From Viscum album (taxonomy: Eukaryota; Streptophyta; Magnoliopsida; Santalales; Viscaceae): a stretch of 64,000 nucleotides of DNA. The DNA is taken from assembly GCA_963277665.1 (NCBI GenBank), contig OY728121.1, forward strand, positions 1,650,980,062-1,651,044,061. The letters are read 5' to 3'. The notes under the pieces are model-generated. The model worked only from the letters and a program-made list of their open reading frames with translations, was not told the DNA's origin and did not search any database. The stretch's first letter is position 1. Each line of letters opens with the position of its first letter. Both the position numbers and the translations under genes were made by a program. Shown here in pieces: positions 26,928 to 39,203 of this stretch.

Positions 26928-27239
26928 GAAATTAAAATAATCATTAAAAAATAAATATTTAATATATAATTATTTTAAATATAATAATAATTTATTATGT
27001 TAATCGAATAACCTTTACCCTTATATTCTACAATCAAATGGGAAATAAAAATGTTGATAATGTGTATGGTAGAATATAATATCGTGAAGTGATGTTATCA
27101 ATTTTCCCACACCACCACGCACTGATGGATATATTTATGAATTTAATATATTTATATGATATTGATAACATAATTATAATTTTGTAATTATTAGATATCA
27201 TCTACCTTCATACATTCCAATATTTTGGAAATCGATAAA

Positions 27240-27485
27240 TTTCCTCATGCGTACTTGTGGGAAACCGCCTCCACTAAGAGAGGTGATTTGTTTTGCAGTT
27301 TATTTTGACATGGATAGTAATAAAGATATATATATATATAAGGAATATTTATTATATATATTATATAAATAATATTATGTAATTCATTAATATTTTTTAA
27401 TATATTTTTTTACATTAGTCAAAAAAATGAAAACAATGTTAATATGTGTGTATACCCTATGACCACTAGGAATGTTGTGATTAAT
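27240..27485 (+). repeat. Pair of LTR palindromic boxes (LTR-A, copy 1)
   Basis: The first box has core ATGCGTACTTGTGGG (27247) with GCCTCCACTAAG and the return arm AGAGGTGA. The second, at about 27444-27485, is worn (ATGTGTGTATACCCTATGAC). In copy 2 the second box still reads ATGTGCGTATGCCCTATGAC (39163), which shows the ancestral GCGTA. The spacing in copy 2 is exactly 200 bp. Confidence 0.6.
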
Positions 27486-29557
27486 TTTTCAATCACTATT
27501 TTTAATGGATGATTTTAAATAAATGTAAAATTAATATTTATGAAATTTATATCCGGGTAAAAATTTATTACATTGTGGATCCTGGATCAAAATAAAATAA
27601 CCAAATCCTCCCAAACAAAACATAGGAGTGAAATGAATTATCAATTACATGTATCATGATTTTATAAAACAATTGCTAATAAATGGGTTATAAAAAGTTA
27701 CAATAAAATTATATATGGGATGATGCAAATTAAAATTTTTCATAAATATAATTATATTATACCTATATTTATTAAATAGGATTCTCTATTTATAAGATGA
27801 AATTTGAGACTTGACGTACTCACTTTCTAGTATCACTTTTATTTCTCGGTGATATATTCCATATTCTCCGCTTATTTATTTTATTTGGTGTATATAAAAC
27901 CCCACATGAATGTTAAAAATTAAATATATTTCTATTCAGGATATATAATTTTACATTTTATTATATTCATTTTTGGTGACTACGATTCGAATGTTAGCAT
28001 ACTGTTAATAGATTTTTTTATCACAATTATTTAATGTGGACACATGACGTATAAAGACCTTTTTTTGTGAGGTGTATTGACATACCATAAATGTATTATT
28101 ATAATTATTAGATACTTATGTTATATAAATATCAATATATTTTTTATTTCTTTGGGATTACTATTGAAAGGATACCAATGTTATAAAGGAATTATTTTAC
28201 ATCCACATAGTTTATTAGGGTTATTTATGAATATTTTGTGATAATGAAATATTATGATTATTCTCTAAAAAATCATGAATATTTTTATTGACTATTTATT
28301 TATATGGAATTCATGGTTTCCATTATGATCACTGTCATTATTTAATCAATAAAATAAAATCCATTTTTCCCTGAATAATTTAACGACTTGAAAATGTAAA
28401 AGAATACCATTTTATTTGATAGTGTGTAGAAAACACAACATCAAGAATAGAAAGTAATATTACATTATATAAATTTACAGCATATTTTATATTTTAATTA
28501 AATTTAATACATTATATATCTCTCAATGAAATCAAAATTTTGTTTAGATTGTGTTATATGTAACAAAAAGATTCTTTGATAGATCTAGTTACACACATCA
28601 TCATGTTTTCCGAAACAATAATATACTATAAATATTATTTTTTAATTTAATAGTTATTGACATTCAATTTAAATGGAATATATGAAAACTATTATATATA
28701 CTATAAAAATATATAGTTAAAATTTTAATTTTTATCTATTTATTAAAAATAATAATAAGAATAATTTTAATGAAGAATAAATGTTTTGGGATAAAGAATT
28801 TTTTTCCCAAATTAACTTTTAATCATGATTGTAGAACATTATTTGAATTATGTTTTACCTTTTTTAGAAATTTATATGGAAAAATAAAATTAATTATTCC
28901 AAATTTAATTCCAATATTATCTTAGGTGGAATTTTCGGTATTTTATTGAGAAATTTCTTTTTTTATGAATAGGGAAAAATACTGGATTTTACCTTACAAC
29001 TGACTTTTCATTTATATAATTTATAATGATAATTTATATTTTCATTTTGTCTTAATTTCTCAATAGTCCATTTACATATATGTGTATATATAATATAAGT
29101 ATTTTTATTCAATTTAATATAAAATTTATATATGAAAACAACGTTGACATTTGTAAATTTTAACTTTAAAACATTACTTTCTCAGTATGTTTACAAGATT
29201 AATTTTTAATTAATTTTTTTATTATTTGTTTCAATATGACAAAATTTATTCCATGTATGGAATAATAATAATTCATAATGTCTAATATGGACAATATAAT
29301 TTTTAACCAGATTATATTGTCAAAACAGTTTCATTTTATTACTATATTTAATGTATAAATTATTTTATTGTGGGATTAAACATTAGACTAAAGAGGAAAA
29401 TGACGTTGAAACTTTTCCAATAAACATTGGAAGTTATTATTTATAAAATATTCATTCTATGATCGATAAATGATGATTATTGAGTCCTGTTAACATGGAA
29501 AAAATGTTAATGGAATCCACACATTCAAAAAATTACACATGTTCCACTCACGTAAGT

Positions 29558-29565
29558 TATAAAAG
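29558..29565 (+). promoter_or_regulatory. Promoter-like TATA box, copy 1
   Basis: TATAAAAG followed by 'cccatccactcaactcctctcttcac', the C/T-rich leader style of the LTR promoters here. The same site in copy 2 is at 41275-41282. It may belong to a second, partial LTR whose ends I cannot place. Confidence 0.4.
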
Positions 29566-31190
29566 CCCATCCACTCAACTCCTCTCTTCACAATGTGAAA
29601 ACAAATTGCTTCCAAATATAGATTCCCCCCAATAACTTCCCAAAATTCCTCACTTCACTTGGGAACCCTTATCCTAGTTATTTTTGGTCGGAGTGAGGAA
29701 CTCAGGATGGGATGAAATGACTTCCAAATAAAATTTCTATTAAAAATAATATAGAAATAAAAGCCCCTTAAATAAACAAACTAGACAATTAATCAAAATA
29801 GATGATCAATATAAGATTTTTAATTTTATAATTTTTCTGAAAGGGTGATTATATCTCTATTAAAATAATGTTTAGAATGTACTTATATTTTTAAATCAAT
29901 TTTCATATACAAAAGTAAATATAAATAGTAGATAAGATTAATTATAAATGTAATTGTTTCGGATATAGATTAAAAAATATGGGTTATGGAAAAAAAAAAT
30001 CAAAAGAATATAATTAACCGATTTTTAAGACACAAGGTGATAATTAATCCACTCCACTTCAAAAATCACATTTTTTTACATGGATTATAGTGATAATCAG
30101 GTAAATCAAAAACATGGATTAGTTAAACCAACAAAAGTTAAAAGCTATCTAGGCTAAAAATAATATTTCAGTATTATACATGTGAACTAAAAATTACCAT
30201 ATAATGAACTCCTAAAAAACACTTTGGGAAATAAGATGTAAATAATATTGAGAATAACAAGTATTCACCAGTTACATTCAAGAGAAATTTTTGTTTGATA
30301 ATAGTGTGATAACACACCGCTCAAGATGAAATGAAACCAATAGCACGTGTAATTAAGAATGAAGTGATACTTAGACTAGTACGTCCGAAATTTCCAAATT
30401 CATTATATTACAAATGGTGATTACTTCGATCTTTAATTCTTGAAAATTAAAAAAGAATAGAGGTTTGTAAAAATATATATGTGATTTGATTTATCTATGT
30501 CGGAATCTCAATCAATCTCTATAATGGAAGTTCAGAATATTTTTCATTGATCTTCATATCAGATTAATCAGTGAGATTTTACTGATTCATATATTCGATT
30601 GAAAAATTTTCCATAGATTTATCACTTCATAAATATTCTGGGGAGAGTTAGACATAGAGATGGTTCCTCCAATTGATAAACATGTAATGGTAGAAGGAGA
30701 TACAAAATCATTAGATCATATTTAATTAAGTCTTAAAGACTTAGTGAAATTATCCTTCAAATGAAATATCAATTGATCCATTCAATTCAATGTCCAGGGA
30801 CAACAATGGTAAAATGATACTGGCAGTGTCTCAGTATCTACTCGTAGCTAATTTTAGTGTCGTCTTAGGCTCGTGGTGACTCAGAGTCTAATCGTTGTTG
30901 GTCCTGACATAGCTCCATGATGATTATAAGTCAACTAGTGAATCCTTGAATGTAAAAAGGTTATATTTGACTCTACTGGTGGTCACAAATCTGGATGTAG
31001 CTCACCCATAGTGGTGACTCCTACCTGATAGTGACTCATCAAAGAACATACCCGAGTTTTCATAAAAAATGACATACCATATGAAATTATATCAGACAAC
31101 ATATAAATCATATAGATTAAAATAATGATGTTTTTAGATCATTAAAATAAGGAATTTATAATCCTCCTCCACATAACGAGGTTCAAACAT

Positions 31191-31203
31191 TCTCCCCCTT
31201 TTT
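31191..31203 (-). other. Polypurine-like tract (minus strand)
   Basis: TCTCCCCCTTTTT on the plus strand, AAAAAGGGGGAGA on the minus strand, next to GTTCAAACA. Ty1/copia Sireviruses carry a purine tract like this beside their 3' LTR. No copia coding sequence is seen on either side, so this is only a possible relic. Copy 2 has it at about 42911-42923. Confidence 0.2.
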
Positions 31204-31643
31204 GAATAGAATAAAACTTTTAATTTTATAATGAATCTACTATATAAGTAAAAATAGATTATTAGACACATATTTTTGTAAAAAAACTACATATCATTTC
31301 AAATGGTATAAGTGTGATATAAAAAATAAAGATTAAATTCATGAAAATATATTCTACATGTCAATGTATATTGAAAATTTTATGTTCTTTCCATGTAATA
31401 AAATAAATTCTCATTTTATCTGACCCTCTATGAATATCAATAACATAATGAAATAAATATAAATGAGAAGAAAACTATGATATTTCATGTAATATAATCC
31501 AAAAATTATTCCTTATAGTTATCAAAAGTGATATAGTATAATTAAAAGATTTTTAATAGCTTAGGAATTTTTGAATTATTATTTTCTGAATTGATTTAAC
31601 TATTATATATTTTTCATTTCACATAACACCATAAATTGTTCAC

Positions 31644-31659
31644 TATATATATATATATA
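31644..31659. repeat. AT microsatellite differing between copies
   Basis: An A/T alternating run of about 16 bases here and about 20 bases at 43363-43382 in copy 2. It is one of the length differences between the duplicated blocks. Confidence 0.8.
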
Positions 31660-32757
31660 ATTTAAAATAGTTAGTAAAATATTTCTTCCATACATGACTA
31701 ACATGTATTTTTTTACTTTTAATACAGAATAGGCTTTCACTACATGCAATACCAACATGGCTTGCACTACCCACCACATCGACTTGGATTATGTTACATG
31801 CAAGACCATGATTCTTCAAAGAATCATTTTGTTATGTTTTTTAAAATGATATAGTTATAACCTATCTATTAAACATAGTGATATGAATATTAATAAATAT
31901 TTTTTTCATATTGTTTATAATGGTTTTATAGGAATAAAAAAAAATTACATAACGAAGTATATTTTTTTTTGTTTATGTCCTTAAATGTTCAAAAATACAG
32001 TGAACTACACTTTGGGACCATCTATGAAAAAAATAAAATTAATTAAATAAAAATATAAAAAATATTTTTATAAAATAAACTCTATTTATTAATTTATAAT
32101 GTTATTATTATCAGAGAGTTATTTTTTTTCTAATTTTTCCAAGAAACAACATTTTTTGATAAATATTGATAAATAATGCTTTTTTATTTAAGAACTCCAA
32201 TTTCAATTAAATAATTATTAGTGTTAAATTTTATTTTAAATTTTTTAGAATGTAAAATTATATAAATTATAGATGTATTATTACAATATAAATTATTATA
32301 ATAATTTTCAGTTTCAAATTGAATATACAAGCATAATAATTTTTGGAACATGTTTCCACTTAAAAACCATGTAATTTCATCAAACTAGTAGGATTAACAT
32401 TGATCTTAATTATTATTATTCTATTAATTTATTTTTAAAAAACAAACTTATACCATTAAAATAATTATAAAATTTATATTATAATAAAGAAAACCTAGTT
32501 TTTTAACAAAAATATTTGTAAAAGTTATTAAAATTAATCATAATGATTTAAGGTAAAATTAAGATTAATTAGGGAGTAAACCTTAATCATAGGTAGAAAA
32601 ATGACCTAACCATTTTTCAAAAACAAATGTGATTGAATTATGTTGTCTATAAAATAGAAATTATTGATTTATTTTTGTTGGTATGAGTTATCATAGGTAA
32701 TAATTGGTGTACACCTTACTTGTTTACTAAAATTCCAAGTGAGTCCTCTTCCTTCCC

Positions 32758-32765
32758 TATAAAAG
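32758..32765 (+). promoter_or_regulatory. TATA box of LTR-C, copy 1
   Basis: TATAAAAG between 'cctcttccttccc' and 'gccaccatgtctcccac'. The next 130 bp are pyrimidine-rich and lead into an inverted repeat CCTTTTGG...CCAAAAGG at 32900-32921, likely part of the transcribed leader. Confidence 0.5.
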
Positions 32766-33110
32766 GCCACCATGTCTCCCACATGCTCACACATGTAAAA
32801 CCTATTATTCTTAGACACATTCTACCCAATACCCTTATAAATATTCCTATCCTTTTACTTGAATCTATTCCCTAGGATTAAGTTAATCAACGGATGCCTT
32901 TTGGACCAAACCAAAAGGAGTTACCTAATTAAGAGGCAACACCTTCTCTCAGGCTACTTTATTTTACTATCATTATCCATCACCCTCCACTCTATTTATT
33001 ACAATATTATATAAAATCACTAGTATCCTCAATATAATATTATTTAATTATTCTATGTATATGACCAACACTTACAAACTCATTCATCTAATTGGAAACG
33101 ATCATATAGC

Positions 33111-33545
33111 TTATGTGTACGACGGACTAGCGCCTTACAAAACGATGATTGTTCTATTATTCCGCCCTACCTTTCATGGTTTAAATTATTATGGACACTA
33201 TATTTATGTATTTTATATAATATATATATGAGGTATTTAGTATTATTTATTTCAATTTTCAAAAATATCCTTTTTTAATTTCCATTTTGGGATGATATAA
33301 TTATTTAGTTGGAGGATTTTTAGGCTACCACCCTCTTAAAAGGATATGATTCATTCATAAACTACATGGATTGTATTAAGGATGGTTATACTGAATATAT
33401 ATGATATATATGACATCATATAGATAATTTAATAATTATATATATCTACATATATTCCTTTTAATTTTTATCTTTCGACAAGACAATTTAATGGCAATAG
33501 CATTCATGCGTACATATGGCCTACCGTCTCAATGAAAGGTGTATT
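33111..33545 (+). repeat. Three LTR palindromic boxes (LTR-C, copy 1)
   Basis: Box 1 has TGTGTACGACGGACTAGCGCC (start of core 33115), box 2 has GGCTACCACCCTC (33323), and box 3 has ATGCGTACATATGGCC then TACCGTCTC (33506). Lining up the GGC/GGA triplet gives spacings of 199 and 195 bp. In copy 2 box 2 reads GGCTACCGCCCTC, closer to the consensus. Confidence 0.6.
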
Positions 33546-35560
33546 ATATTTCACAATTATAGATTTTATATTTTACGATAATACCCATATAATGTATATA
33601 AATGTTATTATTACAATTTTTCCCAATATAGAAATCATTATATTAGTCTATGGAGCGAAGATATAACAAATTCAGACACATGCAATCAATAAATCAAGTA
33701 TTACACAAAGTGAAATGTTAACATAACCCAATTAAAATTATTATAATATAAGGACATAATAAACCTATATGAAGTATTATATATATTAATTTTGGTCTAT
33801 AAAATAATTTTAATAATTTTATATTTATTAAATAGTTTGTTTTAATGATTATGATGGTAGTCAAGACAAAAGGGTAAGGGGATTTAATATAAATTTTTAT
33901 TTCCATGAGATACATGCTATGATCACCACTCCATCCTTTTGTGTGGTGTATAAAATACCAATGATTTTATTATATGTATCGTATAATTAAATTTATGTGT
34001 ATTCACAAATGAATTTTATGAACTTTATTTCATGTGGTTTATGTTTCAAAAGTTACCAAATCATAAAAATAGGTTCGCCTCAATTTTCCTTCTTTGATGC
34101 TTCTATTTTGTTACATAATTAAATTATCTTTCTAGGTGTATATAGGAAAATTTTACATGAAATATCATGAATTTACTTTATTTAATGATATTTTATGTTT
34201 CACATAATTTAATTTTCTTACTTGGTGACGGTGATCCCATGTTACCATTTTATAAGAGTTTATCGAAACAATCTCATTGCTTTTGGAGATTTTTATGTTT
34301 ATACATTATTTAATGAAATAATATGATCCATCCCTAAATAAAATTCATGAATTCTACTCACAAATTGTTATTATATATTTATTCATATATTAGTAAAATT
34401 TAATCAATTCTTCGGCAAATTAGATAGTTATGAATTAGTTTTTATGATATTTTGACTTTACCCACTCTTCGGTTGGAATTCTGTGTTCCTTCTAAACCAT
34501 GCTTTTAAAAAATATTTCCAATAATATTTTATAATTATTATTTAATAATTATGATAAATTAATAACCAGTTTTTATTTACCAATATTAAGAAAGGAAAAA
34601 CCTCTTCTCAATACGAACAAGGAATTTTTCTTAACTTTTTAAATTGTAAACAAAAATTTGTTTTTACCGCGTATGAAATGTATAGATTTAAATTCCATCA
34701 TTTATTTGAAGAATTATTTTAATTTTTAAAATTTTTATTTTTATGATTTTTTTAACAGTAATTTTCAAGGAAAATTATTTTTAGAAAATTTTGAAACATC
34801 TTTTATAAGTTTTCAAGGAAATTGTTATCAAAACCATATACATCCTTATTTATATTTATTCAAATTATCTTCAATTTAATGGGTTTTAAAAACAATTCAA
34901 GTATCTTTCATATGTTTTTAAATAAAAAAATATCAAAAAAATTCAATATTTCATTAAAAATTTCCAAACTATTTTTAAAGAATCTTTTTTTTAAAATATA
35001 TGAGGATTATTTCATAATATTTAATTGAGAAATATTTTCAAAAAGAAATCATGTATACTTTATATGTTTTTAGTGTATTTTCTATGAAATTTTTTTTCAA
35101 ATTGTTTTATGTAATAAAAATAATTTTGAAATGAATAAAGGATACATTCCTCAAGAAACATTTTTGATGGATATTTTTAAAAAAAATTCATCTATGATGA
35201 GATATATTGATATTACACATTCCCTTATATGAAATTATCTAATGTTTCTATGCATATTATTTCTAGTAATGGGTTAAACATAATGTATTGGTCTTTATGA
35301 AGCTTGTTTTCCATTCATGGGTTATATAATTATGAAATTCATCTCTCTTAAATGGGTTATATTTTTATGGAATTTGTTTCCTTTTCATGAGTTATATGTT
35401 TATGAAATACTTGTATCTTTAATGGTTTATTGTTTTGATAACTTGTTATGTGACATGTATCTTTATTCATAGGTTATCATGGGTTTACATGTTTATTAAA
35501 CCCATATAATTTCATGTGTTATGATATGATAGTTTATGATTTTTTTGCGCATGTTTGTAT
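33546..35560. other. No gene: A+T-rich part of LTR-C
   Basis: R/U5 part of LTR-C. The open frames at 33718-33915 and 34822-35028 are Ile/Lys/Phe-rich and look like chance. The first keeps length in copy 2 (45423-45635) only because the duplication is young, and its reading frame differs there at the end. Confidence 0.5.
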
Positions 35561-36317
35561 GATTTCACTATGAGATGGGTGGGACTTATATCTCCCAATA
35601 ATGAATTGGGTAAGTATTTATATCTAATGAGATATACTATGATGGTATTTGAAATGAACTTTGACCAGTAGATGTCCATGGTAGTGAAACATTACTACCA
35701 AGATGTTATAATGAATGATCATATGTTACTAAAATGGTAATGGGAGTGAACCAAGACTAAAAACATGGTATGGGTATGGAACCCATACTAATAATGTGGT
35801 GATGGAAGTGTAGCCTTGTATACTATGGAAATCATATTATATGTTTATGTTTCTCCAACAATTACATATATTATTACTATGTTATGCTTTAATTGTTTAT
35901 GTTGTTTACTCCTTATGAGTCATGCCTTATGAAATGCCAATATTTATTCCATGATTCATGTATATGATACTTTATATGCAGGGTGTGATCGTTTAATTTG
36001 ATTATCATGTTATCATACCCTTATTCTAATGATTATTCTTACATATATTCCTTTTTTATCCATACTATGCATTTATGCTTACCCATTTCTTATGTTTCCT
36101 TTTCATAGGATATGAAGAATGATTTTTGCTAGAAGTACTAATGTTGGAGGAATTTATTGGAGATTCTGATTATTTTTCACTAGGATATATAATTTTGATT
36201 CCATGAGGGCAAGGATACTAAATTATTATAGTAATCAGTCATGTATTTTTTCAAAGAATTGAATATTCATATAAAATATTGAAATATCAATTTGTTTCAT
36301 GCCTGTGTCTCTATAGT

Positions 36318-36329
36318 TGGTATAAAAGT
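36318..36329 (+). promoter_or_regulatory. Primer-binding site after LTR-C, copy 1
   Basis: TGGTATAAAAGT, 9 of 12 matches to TGGTATCAGAGC (initiator tRNA-Met), followed by TAAGG as in many gypsy elements (usual ...GCTTAGG). It lies directly after the inferred LTR end and shows that LTR-C belonged to a plus-strand element. Confidence 0.6.
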
Positions 36330-38644
36330 TAAGGATTAGTAAGCATTCAGAAAAGAATATGATAAAATATCAGTGAGATCACTAGGTATATTTAAATGGA
36401 TATTTATAGAGATATCTATAAGGATATGTATAAGGATATGTTAATGTTCAGGAAAAGGTCATTGAAATTTGGTAAAGGGTTTAGTTAGTGGTTTCCTATA
36501 AATAAATCTATATATGGATATTATAATTGGACATGGATCTGGAACAGATGTAACTAGTGTTAACAACAATGACATGATATTTTGGGCCTAAATATGGGTA
36601 ATGTTTTACAAGACAATGACCCTTACTGCACATCTTTTTTGACACTCCCGAGGGATATGCTTTGTGAATTAAAAAAAATTCATGAGACACCATGAATAAT
36701 TTAAATATATGTTGTCTATGATTACTATAGGATTATCCTAGGGTGTCACAGACTAAGGATGGTGTCATGATTTTGAGATCCTATAAGTAAACATGGTCAT
36801 GAATGTGTAGTTTTCTGCAGTGATATGTAATGATGACACTGTGATTCAATTTTTAGTCAATAGTAGGAATAATATGGAACATGATTAAGGTAGAATGTGA
36901 TGGAACACTTTATGATGAGTAGTCAAGTGGGATGATCACTAGAGTGAAATATTTTATGATAATTCCAAATATATTTTCACATTACATGGTTAAAAACCTC
37001 TTCCTTAACCTACACATAATCTCACCAAGGGAAAAAGGATGTCTTAGAGAGTGTGGGTAATGGTGACCACCATGGATAGAATATTCGATTTCCTTTTTAT
37101 AGGGAATATAGAAACAATAACTTAACTAAGTGACTTAGTTGAATAATAAGATGTTTTTACCATTGAATATAATTACACAGTGAAAGTGACTATAAGGGAT
37201 AATGATGCTTTCAGTTAATGAAATAGTTGAGAATGCTGGAATCCCTAAGATATCATCAATTTTTTAGCATTTTCGAATTGAATTAGGTGTTCATTAGGAA
37301 ACTAAATGTAACAAGATGAAAGATCATAAAGGGAACCAAAAGTTGGAGTGAGTAATGGTTACATTAATGGTGATGAAGAGACTACAAATGAAATTTGAAA
37401 TGAAAGAGATATTATTTAATAAGATGAGGTATCCTTGTAAATGGAATAATGATGAAGTGGAACAATAATTTTTTTTATGTCTATGGTGTCAAAAATTAGG
37501 TTATATAAAAGATAAAATATGCAAGGATTATTCTACTTACATGTTTCAATTATTTCTTTATAGTTTACAATGAATTATCATGTGATGTAATTTAATTATA
37601 AGGTGATATTTTGACTAATGGAAGGTAAACCATAATATGTAATTTATTTCACGATAATGTTATTAGAAATTATTATAAGTGGACGATACTGATTACCTTT
37701 GAACCAATTAAGGACATGTTGACATTTAGTTCATTTTATCATGCGTGATGTTTACAAATTCTTGGATTTATTGAATATATCACGTAATCTTCGGAATAAG
37801 GAAGCATGCATGTTTTCTGGAAGGAATGATGGTAATTGTAGTTGTTATAATGTTATTATAGAATTTACCACTAGGGTATTGACATGATTGGAAGGTGACA
37901 AGGAAGAGCTACAATGTGATATATACGGGATCAATGATATGATTATTTCATGACTTTCTTTCTATAGATTTTTGTTTTCATCATTCAGAACAGTTATAGG
38001 GATAACCATTCATGAAAATTATTTGTTAAACTAAAGAGGACATATTTATGAAAGGTGTTTTTATTAAAAAAAACACGGTTAAAAGGATATTTATTTATTA
38101 ATCTTATTTATAGGATTTACCTAACATTTTTGAAATTGTATTACTGCAGTTTTAGAAAAACGACATCATGTTTGTTGGCTGACAACAAATTAATTTCTTC
38201 CAGGCTGTGGGTCTTGAAATCGCGACTATAGGAATAAAAGGTTTTGACACCTACGACAGGCCTATATGATTTCATGGTTAATGTATTTTCATTTTTGGTG
38301 AATAATTATATACGATGAAACAATAGTGTTATTTTTTCAGTTTAAAGATTAATGTATTAACCATGTTGGTTTTTAGGAATTGGTATATATAAATAGTTTT
38401 TCCCTTCATTCAAATAGGGTATTTAAGTGAGGGTAAAATTATATTTTAGCACAAACATCAAAGATAATTTATAAATATCTATTAAAAAATTTAATGGATT
38501 TATTAGAAATTGATAAAATCCAAAATAAATAATGAAATTTCATTTATATAAATATTTCAAGTAAGAATATTTACATATCTTGTTGTTCAATGAAATAATT
38601 ACTCAACATTAGGAAAATAATCAATAGAATATTTTTTATCCTAT
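36330..38644 (+). pseudogene. Decayed interior (leader/gag) of the LTR-C element, copy 1
   Basis: By position this should be the leader and gag of the LTR-C element. No gag core is recognisable. At 37478-37522 one plus-strand frame reads CLWCQKLGYIKDKIC, which resembles a CCHC zinc knuckle with Tyr in place of His and one extra residue; copy 2 keeps it unchanged. A 61-codon minus-strand frame at 36508-36693 keeps its length in copy 2 with two amino-acid changes, but this fits the youth of the copies and is not evidence for a gene. The interior is cut off by the duplication boundary. Confidence 0.35.
38202..38266. repeat. GC-richer imperfect inverted repeat, copy 1
   Basis: A 65-bp island within A+T-rich DNA. 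Its left arm, AGGCTGTGGGTCTTGAAAT, pairs imperfectly with its right arm, whose reverse complement begins AGGCCTGTCGTAGGTGTC. It also contains a CGCGA. Copy 2 has it at about 49923-49986. Confidence 0.35.
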
Positions 38645-38957
38645 GAAATTAAAATAATCTTTAAAAAATAAATATTTAATATATAATTATTTTAAATATA
38701 ATAATATTTTATTATGTTAATCGAATAACCTTTACCCTTATATTCTTCAATCAAATGGGAAATAAAAATGTTGATAATGGGTTTGGCAGAATATAATATC
38801 GTGAAGTGATGTTATCAATTTTCCCACACCACCACGCACTGATGGATATATTTATGAATTTAACATATTTATATGATATTGATAACATAATTATAATTTT
38901 GTAATTATTAGATATCATCTACCTTCATACATTCCAATATTTTGGAAATCGATAAAT

Positions 38958-39203
38958 TCCCTCATGCGTACATGTGGGAAACCGCCTCCACTAAGAGAGG
39001 TGATTTGTTTTGCAGTTTATTTTGACATGGATAGTAATAAAGATATATATATATATAAGGAATATATATTACATATATTATATAAATAATATTATGTAAT
39101 TCATTAATATTTTTTACTTTTATTTTTTTACATTAGTCAAAAAAATGAAAACAATGTTAATATGTGCGTATGCCCTATGACCACTAGGAATGTTGTGATT
39201 AAT
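38958..39203 (+). repeat. Pair of LTR palindromic boxes (LTR-A, copy 2)
   Basis: The core GCGTA starts at 38966 and 39166, exactly 200 bp apart. The second box is better preserved than in copy 1 and shows that the two boxes descend from the same motif. Confidence 0.6.

Larger units (their letters stand above)
27486..31515. other. No gene: decayed LTR-like DNA in copy 1
   Basis: This stretch lies between the LTR-A boxes and LTR-C. It holds a promoter-like site at 29558, a somewhat less A+T-rich patch at 30780-31060 with the word GTGGTGACTC at 30873 and 31011, and a pyrimidine run at 31191-31203. A U3-type block at 29170-29290 resembles 17160-17260 of LTR-D, so part of it is probably another plus-strand LTR. 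I see no open frame with a known domain. The corresponding part of copy 2 is about 39200-43232. Confidence 0.5.
31516..36317 (+). mobile_element. LTR-C copy 1: plus-strand gypsy LTR, about 4.8 kb
   Basis: The parts in order are a U3 that aligns with 63319-64000 (shared 'tttttcatttca' and 'gtgatatgaatattaataaat' blocks), TATAAAAG at 32758-32765, a leader with a 'ccttttggaccaaaccaaaagg' hairpin, three palindromic boxes at 33111-33545, the U5 block GAGATGGGTGGGACTTATAT at 35573, and a 'gcatttatgcttacccatttc' block at 36069, then the end just before a primer site. These match the element 2 LTR part for part. The LTR start is placed by the alignment to the window's right end and is uncertain by tens of bases. 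The interior of 35650-35830 has short imperfect repeats around 'atggtaatgggagtgaacc'. Confidence 0.65.
26928..38644 (+). repeat. 11.7-kb tandem duplication, copy 1
   Basis: Sequence from 26928 ('gaaattaaaataatc') to 38643 recurs directly from 38645 to 50364 in the same order and orientation, with an offset of 11,717 bp at the left end and 11,721 at the right end. In a sample of about 280 bp starting at 27001 I count seven differences from copy 2, so about 97.5% identity. The block contains the downstream part of LTR-A, a promoter-like stretch at 29558, LTR-C with its primer site and about 2.3 kb of decayed interior. No intact gene lies in it. Confidence 0.95.

Noticed and set aside
36508..36693. 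61-codon minus-strand frame kept in both duplicated blocks
   Set aside because: The copies are only about 2.5% apart, so a frame can persist without selection. Of three base changes, two alter the protein. It also lies antisense just after a primer-binding site.
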